This document shows, piece after piece, positions 63,904-64,000 of a stretch of DNA of 64,000 bases. The DNA is from Priestia filamentosa. Lineage in GTDB: Bacteria > Bacillota > Bacilli > Bacillales > Bacillaceae_H. The stretch covers positions 496,001 through 560,000 of the forward strand of contig NZ_FXAJ01000001.1 in NCBI RefSeq assembly GCF_900177535.1, read 5' to 3'. The notes beneath the pieces were generated by a model, which was not told the origin of the DNA, did no database searches, and worked only from the letters and a program-made list of their open reading frames with translations. Position 1 is the first letter of the stretch. The number at the start of each line of letters is the position of its first letter. A program made the translations under genes and the position numbers.

Positions 63904-64000
63904 GTTTATCCCTCCTTATGAATTATGAACTAGGAATAGTAAATTCTTTTAACTGAAACCATTCTCAATCACTAATGAACATGGTACGATTAAAAAAAAG

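Overview
The window reads as chromosomal DNA from a low-GC, endospore-forming, Gram-positive Bacillaceae bacterium of the Bacillus subtilis / Priestia megaterium type. Evidence: strong AGGAGG-type ribosome binding sites, many TTG/GTG starts, and long runs of genes in the order known from B. subtilis (yqj-yqk genes, fur-xerD-deoB-punA, dacF-spoIIA-spoVA-lysA, ppiB-ribT-ypuF-scpAB-ypuI-dacB-spmAB-rluB-resABCDE-sigX, ribU-fer-ypbB-recS-ypbD-ypbF-ypbG, mecB-gudB-ypdA). I see no phage, insertion sequence, rRNA, tRNA or CRISPR array. Species cannot be fixed from the sequence alone.

Layout. 0.1-5.2 kb: an accessory catabolic cluster of an NCS1 nucleobase/allantoin-type permease, two unknown small proteins, a PucR-type regulator and a class III aminotransferase. 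5.3-13.6 kb: RNase Z, pyrroline-5-carboxylate reductase (with a structured attenuator-like leader), a metallo-hydrolase and a dehydrogenase, YqzH, an Fe-S scaffold-like protein, an alpha/beta hydrolase, an acetyl-CoA acetyltransferase, YqkE, YqkF and the tiny cell-division inhibitor MciZ, which hides inside a longer TTG-started frame. 13.7-21.5 kb: nudF-endonuclease Q, spoIIM, fur, yqzK, xerD, and the nucleoside salvage operon deoB-punA-pdp.

21.6-31.0 kb: a sporulation block in which sigma-factor promoters can be read directly: a SigF-type promoter before dacF, a SigH-type promoter plus a Spo0A box before spoIIAA-spoIIAB-sigF, and a SigG-type promoter before the seven-gene spoVA operon, which imports dipicolinic acid into the spore. 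lysA follows. 31.1-36.5 kb: the lichenan/cellobiose PTS operon licR-licB-licC-licA-licH with a catabolite-response element and an 18-bp perfect inverted repeat. 36.6-44.0 kb: ypuA, ppiB, an orphan ribT without the riboflavin genes that accompany it in B. subtilis, ypuF, a 30-residue YjcZ-family peptide, condensin subunits scpA-scpB, ypuI, and the SigE-type dacB-spmA-spmB spore cortex operon.

44.1-53.4 kb: rluB; the cytochrome c maturation genes resABC and the redox two-component system resDE; an ECF sigma factor of the SigX type with no anti-sigma gene and an unusual cysteine content; a LytM/LysM cell-wall hydrolase; and an FMN riboswitch controlling the riboflavin importer ribU. 53.4-64.0 kb: ferredoxin, ypbB-recS-ypbD, ypbF, ypbG, a MerR-type regulator with the cobalamin and light-sensing residues of the CarH/LitR photoreceptors, mecB, an apparently intact gudB (no inactivating repeat), the bacillithiol-disulfide reductase ypdA, and ansA.

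Most of the window is conserved core. The parts most worth a second look are the proI leader, the CarH-like gene with its repeat-containing promoter, the cysteine-rich orphan SigX, and the permease-PucR-aminotransferase cluster.
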